NCBI GenBank assembly: GCA_013288845.1
Contig: JABDBB010000004.1
Coordinates: 1-43,517 of the forward strand
From: Chlamydiota bacterium
Lineage (GTDB): Bacteria; Chlamydiota; Chlamydiia; Chlamydiales; Criblamydiaceae
DNA: 43,517 nucleotides
Reading direction: 5' to 3'
Positions 8,840 to 18,325 of this stretch are shown here, in pieces (within the stretch, counting starts at the first letter, position 1; each line of letters starts with the position of its first letter). Both the position numbers and the translations under genes were made by a program. Below the pieces are notes generated by a model. That model saw only the letters and a list, made by a program, of their open reading frames with translations. It did not search any database and was not told where the DNA came from.

Positions 8840-11470
8840 TTATTGATTGTAGAGATGATCGTATTCGTTTAGATAAAAATTTTGCTCTTCCGGATCAATG
8901 ACCCAAGCATTCAAAAGAATTTGATGAAGAAGCGCCCTGTTGTCTTCTATATAATCATTCGGACCGTAAACGCCTCCGGGTGAAAGCAATAGTTCATTTA
9001 ATTTTTCCAAAACCGCTGAGCGAAGACGATTTTGATATTGAATCAACAATCCTGAATCCGGAATATTTTCCAACCGAAGGAATCGTGAAGACTCTTCCGT
9101 TATCTGATGCAAATCCTCAAAATTTTCGGAAACGAGAATATGATCTAACATCGTTGTAAAATCCGCCTCATCTATTTGCTCTTGTATTTTGCCTTCCGAT
9201 ACCTGTTTCAGATGTGAAAGAGCCAGCTCTTTCAATCCGACAGCCTGCACATACTCCTCAAATTCCGCCATGGGAATATAATCATATTCACGATAGAGCT
9301 CTTTTAGCTGCGAGATCGTATCCATATCGGTTTCTTGGAGAAGTTCGGCATAATCAGTAAACAGAGCATCAAATTCTTCAAAAAAATCAGCCGAAGGATC
9401 TACATTATTTTTTTGCAGTAACCGAATTAATTTTTTTGAAGCGAGGTCCAACAGATCTTGTCTGTGTTCTGAAATGGCTGACAACTTTTTAAAGAGAACG
9501 CTCTCTTCATCTACCTCAGTTCTGAAGTTTTTGGAGGCAGATTTATATTCCTCTTTAGGAGACATATAATCGGAGGCACTTCCCGAAGCAATTAAGGGTT
9601 GGTAATATCCGATTTCAGGATCGGATAATAAATTTTGAGAAGACCCGTTTTTAGCTACTGCAGCCGGTCCTTCAGAGTCTAAAATCAGATGAGAACCTTT
9701 TATATGGCCTGATTGATCAAAATGTATATAGGCAATATGAAATTTTTGTTCGGGAACAATGGCAGCCAGGGCTTTTTGCGCTCTAAGGGCGGTTTTCATG
9801 CCGCGCGAAGTATACAGAACTGCATCGGGCAGCATAGAAACCGTGTTGATTTCGTCGATAAATTTTTTAATTTCAGGATTTCCCGCCGGGCGATTGATAA
9901 GATCGATGGCTTGAGCCATGATATTTTCCCCGACTTGTGAATATCTTTGTGCATTATAGACGTAATTTTCTGCATCTCTATTGAGAAGTCCCAATTGTTT
10001 CGGCACTTCGAATCCGCTTTGGATATTGGCATCTGCAAGAGATTTTAACGGAATAACAGATTGATTTTTTATGGCATCAAAAATTTCGCGTCCGTGATCT
10101 CCGCTGAGGCTATTCGGATTGACCAGCAGACGATTGAGAGGTTTTAAATCGCTTACAGGATGTAATTGCATTGATTTAGAATCGATGACAATAGCTTTTT
10201 GCGGAGAAATCCATTGCATCAGGCTGGCTTCGGGTTGGGCAATGACAATAAATCTCGAGATATCCCGATTGGTATAAATTCTCAACAGATATTTACCGCC
10301 GTTAAGTCTTCCGTTATTGTCAACGGTGGCCATTGGGTAGTGGTGCGGGGAAAGGACGGAGTAGATGCTGTTTTTCAGAAAATGCGGATCGGTCCAATTT
10401 TGCTGTTGCGGGTGAATGTTATTGATATGTGCATAAGTCAATGCGAGAGCAATGTCGGAAACGGCCCCGGCTGTTTGGATTTCTTCCCGATGATTTTTTT
10501 CTTCCAGTCTTGTATAGACCCCTTTGGAAACAATTAATAGGGTGGAAGCAGAGATGATAAAGACTCCGAGCCAAATTTTCCATTTACCGGAAGTTGGGGG
10601 GAGCGGAGGGGGAAACAGAAGCGAGGATTCCCGGTCTTCTATACCGGTTTCTTCGGAATCCGATCCGGAGAAATTAAAAATTTCTTCATTGTAAGAATTT
10701 GTGATGCCGATGATTTCTTTATATTCCGGTTCATCGGAATGTTCCGGGTTATTTTCTGTCGGAGCGTGTAATTCCGTGTTATCAGGAGCAATATTTATCG
10801 GATTTCTATCGGCATTTTCCACTCTTTTTATTAAAGCGTCGATATCGATTTCATCTTCGTCTTCATCTTCAATTTCCGGTTCATCATCTTCAAGCTCTTC
10901 TTCCTGAGTTTCCTCTTCAAAATCCTTTTCCGGAATGCGTTGTAGAGTAGATATAGGCGAAGGAGAGAGCTCTTGGGAAGGTCCGGAAGAGACAAAAGAA
11001 AAAGAGGTAAATTCAGGAATAATATTTTTTTTATTTTCCGTAGCATATACCGGAGAATTTATCCGATTTTCTATACGATCGGCAAATTGTTCATTGCGAA
11101 GAGAGACGGTCGGTTCTTTATATAATTTTTCTTCATGCAATTTTTCTGCGGGAGGATTTTGTATTTCATTTTTTGATTCACGAATAGTTTCAAAACGAAT
11201 CGGGGTCGTCCCGATTTTGATGATATCGCCGTGTTCTATCGTTCTTTTACCGAAGGGAGCTTCATTGATCGTTGTAAAAGGATCGTTTGCGACATTCACT
11301 ACAAAATAGCTGCCGTTTCGTCTGCAGATTTTTAAATGTATGGCTTGGAGAGGTTCTGCCGGAATATTTACATCGGACTTGCCCGTACGGGAGGATCCTA
11401 TGATGATTTCATCTTTATCAAAAGAGTAATTCTCCCCGGACTTGTCAGGGTTTATCGTCAATCTGATCAT
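8840..11470 (-). CDS. sctD: Type III secretion inner-membrane ring protein CdsD/SctD with FHA domain
   Basis: This 876-residue protein fits chlamydial CdsD (CT664 family, about 830 residues), the SctD/YscD inner-membrane ring component of the type III secretion basal body. Residues 1-95 form a forkhead-associated domain (IIIGSSRTGKSDVNIP, LQAIHLKI, HGDIIKIG). A strongly acidic, low-complexity linker follows (about 183-213). One transmembrane segment lies at about 298-317 (WLGVFIISASTLLIV). The remaining 550 residues should be periplasmic and ring-forming, giving the usual cytoplasmic-FHA, single-pass topology. In Chlamydia the FHA part is reported to bind phosphothreonine and to be a Pkn kinase substrate. 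The ATG at 11470 has a GGAG ribosome site 9 nt upstream. No other secretion genes are in the window, so it stands apart from its usual neighbours. Confidence 0.88.
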   Translation of the reverse strand: MIRLTINPDKSGENYSFDKDEIIIGSSRTGKSDVNIPAEPLQAIHLKICRRNGSYFVVNVANDPFTTINEAPFGKRTIEHGDIIKIGTTPIRFETIRESKNEIQNPPAEKLHEEKLYKEPTVSLRNEQFADRIENRINSPVYATENKKNIIPEFTSFSFVSSGPSQELSPSPISTLQRIPEKDFEEETQEEELEDDEPEIEDEDEDEIDIDALIKRVENADRNPINIAPDNTELHAPTENNPEHSDEPEYKEIIGITNSYNEEIFNFSGSDSEETGIEDRESSLLFPPPLPPTSGKWKIWLGVFIISASTLLIVSKGVYTRLEEKNHREEIQTAGAVSDIALALTYAHINNIHPQQQNWTDPHFLKNSIYSVLSPHHYPMATVDNNGRLNGGKYLLRIYTNRDISRFIVIAQPEASLMQWISPQKAIVIDSKSMQLHPVSDLKPLNRLLVNPNSLSGDHGREIFDAIKNQSVIPLKSLADANIQSGFEVPKQLGLLNRDAENYVYNAQRYSQVGENIMAQAIDLINRPAGNPEIKKFIDEINTVSMLPDAVLYTSRGMKTALRAQKALAAIVPEQKFHIAYIHFDQSGHIKGSHLILDSEGPAAVAKNGSSQNLLSDPEIGYYQPLIASGSASDYMSPKEEYKSASKNFRTEVDEESVLFKKLSAISEHRQDLLDLASKKLIRLLQKNNVDPSADFFEEFDALFTDYAELLQETDMDTISQLKELYREYDYIPMAEFEEYVQAVGLKELALSHLKQVSEGKIQEQIDEADFTTMLDHILVSENFEDLHQITEESSRFLRLENIPDSGLLIQYQNRLRSAVLEKLNELLLSPGGVYGPNDYIEDNRALLHQILLNAWVIDPEEQNFYLNEYDHLYNQ

Positions 11471-11732
11471 ATATCGCTCCGTCCTTGCTAATTCCCAAGG
11501 AAAACTCCTCTTTGCACTTCTAGCATATTATAGAAAGTCGGTCAATAAAAAGGATTCAAAATTTAAATAAATGTAATTACGGTAGGGGCAGGTCATGCCG
11601 ATTTTTGAAAAGAGAAAATTTCTTTCCTATATAGATGCTCATTTGCTAAAATCTACTCGATTGCTATCCTGTAAAATAAATTTTTTTTTTAGGATGTCGA
11701 TTTTTAAGAGACAAATTATACGGAGCCGATGA
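11471..11732. other. Divergent intergenic region between sctD and uhpC
   Basis: A 262-bp spacer between divergent genes that must carry promoters for both strands. On the minus strand a TATAAT sequence (complement of 11527-11532) lies about 60 bp before sctD, without a well-spaced TTGACA box. On the plus side CGGAG at 11721-11725 is the ribosome site for uhpC. I see no ORF, RNA or palindromic repeat here. Confidence 0.4.
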
Positions 11733-13079
11733 ATGACAGCGATTTTCGACCTTTTCAAACCGGACCCCTTTAAGCCGGAAATTCAGGATAAAGAAAAAGT
11801 CGATACATTATATAAATATTGGAGAATTCGAATTTTCTACTCCATGTTTATCGGATATGCCCTTTATTATTTCACAAGAAAAAGTTTTACGTTTGCGATG
11901 CCGGGCCTTATTGAGGAGTTGGGATTTACTAAAGGAGAGCTCGGATTTTTGGGAACCGTCCTTTCCTTGACCTACGGATTGAGTAAGTTCATCAGCGGGA
12001 TCATTTCCGATCGGTCCAATCCCCGTTATTTCATGGCCATCGGTCTGATGCTCACCGGTGTTTTCAATATATGTTTCGGGCTCTCTTCCTCATTATGGAT
12101 GTTTACCCTTTTTTGGGCTCTTAACGGTTGGTTTCAGGGATTCGGCTGGCCTCCTTGTGCCCGATTTTTAACCCATTGGTATTCCCATTCCGAAAGAGGA
12201 TCCTGGTGGTCTTCCTGGAATGCCGGGCATAATTTAGGGGCTTTTTTAGTCCCGTGGATTGTCGGATTTGCGTTACATTACTGGGGATGGCGACAAGCCA
12301 TGTTTCTTCCCGGGGGAATTTGTCTGTTAGGCGGATTGTTTTTGATCAATCGACTGAGAGATACACCGCAGTCTCTCGGATTGCCTCCCGTGGAAAAATA
12401 CCGGAATGACTATCCGGCGAACGACACGGATAATTTTAGTGAAACAGAATTGACGGCCCGTGAAATTCTTGTCGATTATGTATTGAAAAACCGTTATATT
12501 TGGTTGCTTGGCGTGGCTTATTTTTTTATTTATTTTGTTCGCATCGGAGTGGGAGATTGGACAGCTCTCTTTTTGATAGAAAGTAAAGGATATAATTATA
12601 TAGTGGCCAACGGGACTGTATCTCTTTTTGAAATAGGGGGATTTTTGGGAAGCCTGACAGCCGGTTGGTCTTCGGATTATGTATTTAAAGCAAAAAGAGG
12701 TCCTGTAAATGTTTTGTTTGCGATAGGGATTTTCTGCTCTATTACGGCATTTGTGTTTCTTCCGAAAGATTATTTTTTTCTTGATTCCTGTATGCTATTT
12801 TTAATGGGATTTTTTATTTTCGGTCCGCAAATGTTAATAGGGGTGGCAGCTGCCGAGTTGTCCCATAAGAAAGCAGGGGCAACTTCAACAGGATTTATAG
12901 GTTGGATGGCTTATTTAGGTGCGGCGGTGGCCGGATATCCTTTAGGAAAAGTAACTCAGGAATATGGCTGGAACGGGTTTTTCTGGTGTCTTGCTTTTTG
13001 TAGCATTATAGCGGTTCTTTTTCTTATTCCCCTTTGGAATACTGTTGAAGGTCCTGTTGTCGTCCCCCGAAAGAAATAA
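11733..13079 (+). CDS. uhpC: Hexose-phosphate/organophosphate antiporter, UhpC type
   Basis: A 448-residue major facilitator protein of the organophosphate:phosphate antiporter family (GlpT/UhpT/UhpC). The family signature is clear after transmembrane helix 4: WFQGFGWPPCARFLTHWYS then ERGSWWSSWNAGHNLGA at about residues 133-170. About twelve hydrophobic helices are visible, with a charged central loop near 220-245. Chlamydial members import host glucose-6-phosphate in exchange for phosphate and act as true transporters, although the name comes from the E. coli sensor. The start is supported by CGGAG 7 nt upstream. dnaE begins 20 nt after its stop, so the two are probably co-transcribed, as in Chlamydia (CT544-CT545). 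It feeds the same sugar-phosphate pool used by Gnd further along the window. Confidence 0.9.
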   Translation: MTAIFDLFKPDPFKPEIQDKEKVDTLYKYWRIRIFYSMFIGYALYYFTRKSFTFAMPGLIEELGFTKGELGFLGTVLSLTYGLSKFISGIISDRSNPRYFMAIGLMLTGVFNICFGLSSSLWMFTLFWALNGWFQGFGWPPCARFLTHWYSHSERGSWWSSWNAGHNLGAFLVPWIVGFALHYWGWRQAMFLPGGICLLGGLFLINRLRDTPQSLGLPPVEKYRNDYPANDTDNFSETELTAREILVDYVLKNRYIWLLGVAYFFIYFVRIGVGDWTALFLIESKGYNYIVANGTVSLFEIGGFLGSLTAGWSSDYVFKAKRGPVNVLFAIGIFCSITAFVFLPKDYFFLDSCMLFLMGFFIFGPQMLIGVAAAELSHKKAGATSTGFIGWMAYLGAAVAGYPLGKVTQEYGWNGFFWCLAFCSIIAVLFLIPLWNTVEGPVVVPRKK

Positions 13080-13099
13080 TTTCCAAAAAAGAGGGTTTT

Positions 13100-16000
13100 A
13101 TGGAAAAGAAAAAAGCAGTTTGGATTCCTTTACGAGCTCATTCACAGTACTCTATCCTGGATGCCTCTGCCTCTATCAATGCGATAGCAGATGCCGCTGC
13201 AGAATTTGAGATGTCTGCCGTAGCGTTGACCGATCACGGCAATTTATTCGGAGCGGTAGATTTTTATAAAGCCTGTAAGTATAAGAACGTGAAGCCCATT
13301 ATCGGTTGCGATATGTATGTAGCTCCCGGATCCAGATCGGATAAAAAACGGGAAGGGAAAAATCGGGTAGCCTATTCCGCCGCCCTCCTCGCAGCAAATA
13401 ATGAAGGGTACCAAAATTTATGCAAATTATCCTCTATAGGATATATAGAAGGATTTTATTATTTTCCCCGGATAGATTTTGAAGTGCTGGAAACACATCG
13501 AAACGGACTGATCTGTTTAGACGGAGGTCTTTCGGGACGTGTCGCACATGAAATTTTATCAGGAACAGAAGAATCCCTTAAAGAGCACATCACAAGATAT
13601 CGCGATCTTTTCGGAGACAATTATTATTTCGATATACAGCGCCATCCTATGAGTGAAGATCTGCTTCATGAAGACGGCATGTACAAAGAATCATGGCTCA
13701 TACAACAATACAGAGAATTTATATCGAATCAGGAAATTGTCAATAAAAAACTCATTGAACTGTCAAAAGAATATGGCATTCCTCTCGTCGCTACAAACGA
13801 TTCTCACTATATGAAAAGAGATGATTGGCGTCCCCACGAAGTTCTTTTGAATGTGCAATCGGGAGAGCCTGTCGAAATTCCTGAAAAAGATTCTCAAGGC
13901 AATATAAAATTCCGTGTGCCGAACCCAAAAAGAAAGGTGTATCCGTCTCACGAATTCTATTTCAAAAATGCAGAAGAAATGGCCGCTCTCTTCTCCGATA
14001 TTCCCGAAGCTGTCAGCAACTCTGTACTCATCGCCGAAAAATGCAATGTAGAAATCGATTTTGTCAATAAACACTATCCTATATTTATTCCCCCTTCCCT
14101 AGAAAATAAAGAATTTACCGATGCCGACAGAGCGATAGAAACAGAAATTTATTTGCGCTCTCTCTGCGAAAAAGGAATTCCTCTACGATATACAGCCGAA
14201 AGACTCGAAAAAATTAAAGAGGTTTTTCCGGATAAAGATCCGATGCAAATCATCAGAGATCGCCTGGATTATGAAATGAGCATCATCGCTCCGAAAGGAA
14301 TGTGCGACTACCTTCTTATCGTGTGGGATTTTATTCATTGGGCCAAGACAAAAAATATTCCGGTAGGACCGGGTCGCGGATCAGGAGCGGGGTCTATCGT
14401 CCTTTATCTGATAGGGATTACCGATATTGAACCCCTCCGATTTCACCTGTTTTTTGAGCGATTCATCAATCCTGAACGTATCTCTTATCCCGATATTGAC
14501 GTCGACATTTGCATGGCCGGCAGAGGGGATGTCATCAATTACACTCTCAATAAATACGGAAAAGAAAACGTAGCCCAAATCATTACCTTCGGTACGATGA
14601 AAGCCAAAATGGCCATCAAAGATGTCGGACGTACATTAAGTGTTCCCCTCAGTAAAGTAAACGAGATCGCGAAAGCGGTTCCCGATGATTTAGGCATTAC
14701 AATCGAAAAAGCTCTGGAAAAAGATCCGGATCTGAAAAAGATGTACGAAACCGATGAAGAGGCAGCCCGAGTTATTGACATTGCCAAAATTTTAGAGGGA
14801 TCCATTCGAAATACGGGAATTCATGCCGCAGGGATTATCATAAGCGGAGAACCTTTAACGGAATTTATTCCGATTTGTAATGCAAAAGATTCGGAAATGC
14901 CGGTCACCCAATTTTCCATGAAACCTCTTGAACTGGTCGGGATGTTAAAGGTGGACTTTCTCGGATTAAAAACTTTGACTGCCATTCGTATTTGTGCCGA
15001 TGCGATTCAAGAAAACTATGGGACAGAAATCGATTGGGTAAATTTACCTCTGGACGATAAACGGACTTTTGAATTGCTAAACAGAGGAAAAACGTCAGGG
15101 ATTTTCCAGTTGGAATCCCCGGGTATGCAGGACCTTGCAAAACAATTACATCTCGATCGTTTTGAAGAAATCATTGCGGTAACAGCTCTGTATCGTCCGG
15201 GTCCTATGGATATGATTCCGTCCTTTATCAACAGAAAGCACAAAAGAGAGCCTATTGAATACGATCATCCTTTGATGAAAGATATTTTGTCTGAAACATA
15301 CGGCATCATGGTCTATCAGGAACAGGTGATGCAGATCTCGCAAACTCTTGCTCTGTATTCTTTGGGAGAAGGGGATGTTTTACGGCGTGCTATGGGAAAA
15401 AAAGACCATAAGCAGATGCTGGAGCAAAGAGAAAAATTTGTCAGCGGCTGCATGAAAAACGGAATACAGGAAGATACCGCCGTTATCATATTTGATAAAA
15501 TGGAAAAATTTGCTTCTTACGGATTCAATAAATCCCACGCAGCAGCCTATGGATATGTCTCTTATGTTACTGCTTTTTTCAAAGCGAATTATCCGAAAGA
15601 TTGGATGGCTGCTTTACTGACTTGCGATAGTGATGATATTGCCAAGGTGGCTAAATATATTATGGAATGCCAGGCTATGGATATTCCGGTTCTGTCGCCG
15701 GATATCAATGAGGCAGGGGAAACTTTTGTCGCAACGCAGGACGGTATTCGTTTTGCCATGTCCGGAATAAAAGGGGTCGGAACAGGCGTTGTGGAAGCCA
15801 TTATCAAAGAAAGACGAAATAAAGGGCATTTCACAAGTCTATATAATTTTATCAAACGTATAGACAAGAAAATTGTAGGAAAAAAAGTCATCGAAAATTT
15901 AGTGTACGCAGGATGTTTTGAATTCACGGGATGGACCCGCGATCAACTTCGTGAAAGTATCGAAATAATGTATGACGCCGCCCTGAAAGAACAAAAAGAA

Positions 16001-16846
16001 GAGGCTTCCGGAGTGATGACTCTGTTCTCTTTATTGGGAGAAACCGAAGAAAAACGATTTATTGATCCTCCTGCAGTAAAAATTCAGGTTTCTTCAAGAG
16101 AACTTCTTTTAAAAGAAAAAGAACTTTTAGGATTCTTCCTGACAGGGCATCCTATGGATGCGTATAGAAATATTTTACTGCGTCTTTCCTGCGTTCCGCT
16201 TGGAAAAATAGCGGAAATGGATCATGATTCGGTATTCCGAACCGCAGTGATTGTCGAATCGGTACAGGTGCGTATTTCCCAACGAACGCAAAAGAAATTT
16301 GCTATCTTAGTTGTCAGCGACGGTATCGCCAGATACGAATTGCCTGTTTGGGCGGAACTGTATAACGAGAAAAATCATCTTCTCCTCGAAAACCAACTTT
16401 TGTATGCAGTCATTCATCTGGAAAATACCGACGGATCTATCAAACTGAACTGCAAATGGATAGAAGATCTGACCTGCGCCAACGAAGAGATGATTATAAA
16501 CTGCGATCAGGCTTTCGATAAAGCAAAACATGCAGTAGCCAGGTCTGCAAAAATCAAAGCGAATGAATCCAAAAATAAACCGGGTGAAGCTACAAAAGAG
16601 GTGAAAAAAATGCCGGAGAATCCGATGTTTTCCATAAAATTGGATGCCAACAAAGTTCGCTTAAGCGAAATCATCAAAATCAAAGAAATCCTTTCCGAAC
16701 ACAAAGGGCAAATCCCTTGTATTCTTGAATTTCTTGTGGATCAACATCCTGTTGCTCTTGTCCATCTCGAAAGTGCGGCCGGTGTTATGCTAAATGACTC
16801 TTTGCGATCAGAATTAAAAAACATTTCTTCTGTCATAAGTACTTGA
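13100..16846 (+). CDS. dnaE: DNA polymerase III alpha subunit
   Basis: This 1,248-residue protein is the catalytic subunit of the replicative polymerase, at the usual length for chlamydial DnaE. An N-terminal PHP domain is visible at residues 5-75 (LRAHSQYSILD, ALTDHGNLFGA). The polymerase core has PVGPGRGSGAGS near 420, the catalytic PDIDVDIC near 463 (two of the three metal-binding aspartates) and VDFLGLKTLT near 618 (the third). GIFQLESPGMQ, TALYRPGPMDMIP and SYGFNKSHAAAYG follow as fingers and beta-binding core motifs. Helix-hairpin-helix sequence (FAMSGIKGVGTGVV) lies near 890 and an OB-fold at about 1040-1130. GAGGG six bases before the ATG is its ribosome site. An inverted-repeat element lies 32 bp past the stop. 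Confidence 0.97.
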   Translation: MEKKKAVWIPLRAHSQYSILDASASINAIADAAAEFEMSAVALTDHGNLFGAVDFYKACKYKNVKPIIGCDMYVAPGSRSDKKREGKNRVAYSAALLAANNEGYQNLCKLSSIGYIEGFYYFPRIDFEVLETHRNGLICLDGGLSGRVAHEILSGTEESLKEHITRYRDLFGDNYYFDIQRHPMSEDLLHEDGMYKESWLIQQYREFISNQEIVNKKLIELSKEYGIPLVATNDSHYMKRDDWRPHEVLLNVQSGEPVEIPEKDSQGNIKFRVPNPKRKVYPSHEFYFKNAEEMAALFSDIPEAVSNSVLIAEKCNVEIDFVNKHYPIFIPPSLENKEFTDADRAIETEIYLRSLCEKGIPLRYTAERLEKIKEVFPDKDPMQIIRDRLDYEMSIIAPKGMCDYLLIVWDFIHWAKTKNIPVGPGRGSGAGSIVLYLIGITDIEPLRFHLFFERFINPERISYPDIDVDICMAGRGDVINYTLNKYGKENVAQIITFGTMKAKMAIKDVGRTLSVPLSKVNEIAKAVPDDLGITIEKALEKDPDLKKMYETDEEAARVIDIAKILEGSIRNTGIHAAGIIISGEPLTEFIPICNAKDSEMPVTQFSMKPLELVGMLKVDFLGLKTLTAIRICADAIQENYGTEIDWVNLPLDDKRTFELLNRGKTSGIFQLESPGMQDLAKQLHLDRFEEIIAVTALYRPGPMDMIPSFINRKHKREPIEYDHPLMKDILSETYGIMVYQEQVMQISQTLALYSLGEGDVLRRAMGKKDHKQMLEQREKFVSGCMKNGIQEDTAVIIFDKMEKFASYGFNKSHAAAYGYVSYVTAFFKANYPKDWMAALLTCDSDDIAKVAKYIMECQAMDIPVLSPDINEAGETFVATQDGIRFAMSGIKGVGTGVVEAIIKERRNKGHFTSLYNFIKRIDKKIVGKKVIENLVYAGCFEFTGWTRDQLRESIEIMYDAALKEQKEEASGVMTLFSLLGETEEKRFIDPPAVKIQVSSRELLLKEKELLGFFLTGHPMDAYRNILLRLSCVPLGKIAEMDHDSVFRTAVIVESVQVRISQRTQKKFAILVVSDGIARYELPVWAELYNEKNHLLLENQLLYAVIHLENTDGSIKLNCKWIEDLTCANEEMIINCDQAFDKAKHAVARSAKIKANESKNKPGEATKEVKKMPENPMFSIKLDANKVRLSEIIKIKEILSEHKGQIPCILEFLVDQHPVALVHLESAAGVMLNDSLRSELKNISSVIST

Positions 16847-16878
16847 TAATGAGACTATTATATAAGAAATAATTGAAC

Positions 16879-17063
16879 TCGTACAGCGTTTGGAGTGCGG
16901 TGACTTGTCACCGCTTTGCCCTCGCATCGACTTGTCGATGCGTTTTCTTAAATACTTCGTGAATATTGATTAAATAAGACACAAAAAAAATCATAAAACC
17001 GCATCGACAAGTCGATGCGAGGGCAAAGCGGTGACAAGTCACCGCACTCCAAACGCTGCGCGA
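16879..17063. repeat. Inverted-repeat element, copy R2 (divergent centre)
   Basis: Arms are nearly identical to the other copies: TCGTACAGCGTTTGGAGTGC at the left and ACTCCAAACGCTGCGCGA at the right, each with the GCGGTGAC/GTCACCGC and CGCATCGAC/GTCGATGCG palindromes. The centre is shorter and differs from that of R1 and R3-R6, so the arms look more conserved than the centre. The right flank is the inverted form of the left flank of R1 and R4. It sits downstream of dnaE. Confidence 0.85.
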
Positions 17064-17263
17064 ATTGAAATTTTCTTCACCCAACCAATTTATAAATAGA
17101 TGTTTACGCTTAACTGAACACCATTGGTCTCCCCGGGCTTTTATGTATAGATGCTTCGCACCTTATAGTTGGTGCTGATTTACTCTTTCGGTAAAAAACT
17201 TATAACTATAGTGACTTTTTTTTCCTGATCGATTATAGTGGCTGTTAATAATGAGGTAACGTT
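17064..17263 (+). other. Intergenic leader before the bamD-lptE-rsbW operon
   Basis: About 200 bp without an ORF. It starts with the repeat-family flank (17064-17092) and must hold the promoter of the downstream operon, but I cannot assign hexamers with confidence. A weak hairpin, GCACC/GGTGC at 17158-17175, has no T-tract. A GAGG site near 17252 precedes the ATG at 17264. Confidence 0.3.
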
Positions 17264-18316
17264 ATGAAAAAAATATTTACACTTGTGCTCTTTTTTTCTT
17301 TATGTTCCGTATCCCGACTTCCGGGAGAGGTTGTATTTAGAAACTCGGGAATCATCACCTCCAAAGAAGCCGGTATCCGGACACCGCAAGAACATTATTA
17401 CACCGCTTCTAAAGCGATGGAATGTTCCAATTGGAGAATTGCGGAAAAAAATTTTTCTATCATTACCAAATATTTTCCAAAGTCGGAATATGCTCCGGAA
17501 TCTCATTTTTATGCCGGTGTCTGCCTCTACGAATTGAAAGAATTTGAACTGGCAAACAAAAATTTCAATAATTATATGAAAGAAAAAAATAGTCCGAAAT
17601 TCTTCGAAGAAGCTCTTCAATATAAATTTTGTATAGCAGAACAGTTTCGTGCGGGAGTAAAGCGTCGTCCGTTCGGAACACGTGAATTTTTTAAATTTCT
17701 TTCCGGAGAAAGAATCTCATTAAACGTCTACGACGAAGTAATCGCAGCCCTTCCGGGTCACGATCTCGCTGCCCGCTCTCTTTTTTCTAAAGGCGCGTTA
17801 CTCCATAAAATACGTGAGTACAGAGAATCTATTGAAGCGTATCAAACTCTTATCCGCCGTTTTCCTAAACATGAACTGACTCCGGAATCCTATATCAATA
17901 TCACAAAAATTTATTTGGATTTAAGCAAGGTGGAATTTCAAAATCCGGATATTGTTTCCCTCGCAGAAGTTACCGTCAAAAAATTTGCCATGGAATTTCC
18001 CGGGGATGAAAGAGTAATCGCAGCGCAACAATGCATTCCTGCCATCACAGAGGTCTATGCACAAGGTCTGTTTGATACAGGACAATTCTATGAGCGCAAG
18101 TATAAATCGAAAGCTTCAGTAATTTATTACGAAAATGCCATCAGGCAATTCCCTAATACAGAGATCGCGCAGCTTTGCAGAGAGCGTTTGAAAGCATTAG
18201 CGCCTTGTGTAGTGCAGGCATTAGATACTTTTTTAATAAAAACTCTTTCCGAATCAGAAGCTGCTGAGCCTCTTGGCGACATAAATTTTGAAGAGATTGA
18301 CTTTTCAGGAATGTAA
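17264..18316 (+). CDS. bamD: BamD-like outer-membrane assembly protein with TPR repeats
   Basis: A 350-residue exported protein with a signal peptide (MKKIFTLVLFFSLCSVSRL) and TPR-type helical pairs, for example WRIAEKNFSIITKYFPKSEY and YRESIEAYQTLIRRFPKHEL. This is the pattern of the YfiO/BamD family, which supports folding of beta-barrel proteins at the outer membrane. Position after dnaE and before the lptE-like gene matches CT547 of C. trachomatis. It is longer than E. coli BamD (about 245 residues). The Cys near residue 14 follows FSL, a poor lipobox, so lipidation is doubtful. GAGG about 10 nt upstream supports this ATG. lptE starts 9 nt after its stop. The BamD assignment rests on repeat pattern and context; a generic TPR secretory protein is the alternative. 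Confidence 0.72.
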   Translation: MKKIFTLVLFFSLCSVSRLPGEVVFRNSGIITSKEAGIRTPQEHYYTASKAMECSNWRIAEKNFSIITKYFPKSEYAPESHFYAGVCLYELKEFELANKNFNNYMKEKNSPKFFEEALQYKFCIAEQFRAGVKRRPFGTREFFKFLSGERISLNVYDEVIAALPGHDLAARSLFSKGALLHKIREYRESIEAYQTLIRRFPKHELTPESYINITKIYLDLSKVEFQNPDIVSLAEVTVKKFAMEFPGDERVIAAQQCIPAITEVYAQGLFDTGQFYERKYKSKASVIYYENAIRQFPNTEIAQLCRERLKALAPCVVQALDTFLIKTLSESEAAEPLGDINFEEIDFSGM

Positions 18317-18325
18317 GATATCTTC

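Noticed and set aside
10199-11309. Several open frames antisense to sctD (for example 10199-10537 and 10935-11309)
   Set aside because: Shadows of the sctD frame without ribosome sites, family motifs or plausible composition; the same applies to other antisense frames over dnaE, ftsI and lepA.
16879-17063. Spaced palindromes considered as a CRISPR array
   Set aside because: Only two inverted arms per locus, no regular direct repeats with unique spacers and no cas genes.
17158-17175. Hairpin GCACC/GGTGC as a terminator or riboswitch element
   Set aside because: Five-bp stem, eight-base loop, no T-tract and no recognisable aptamer pattern.
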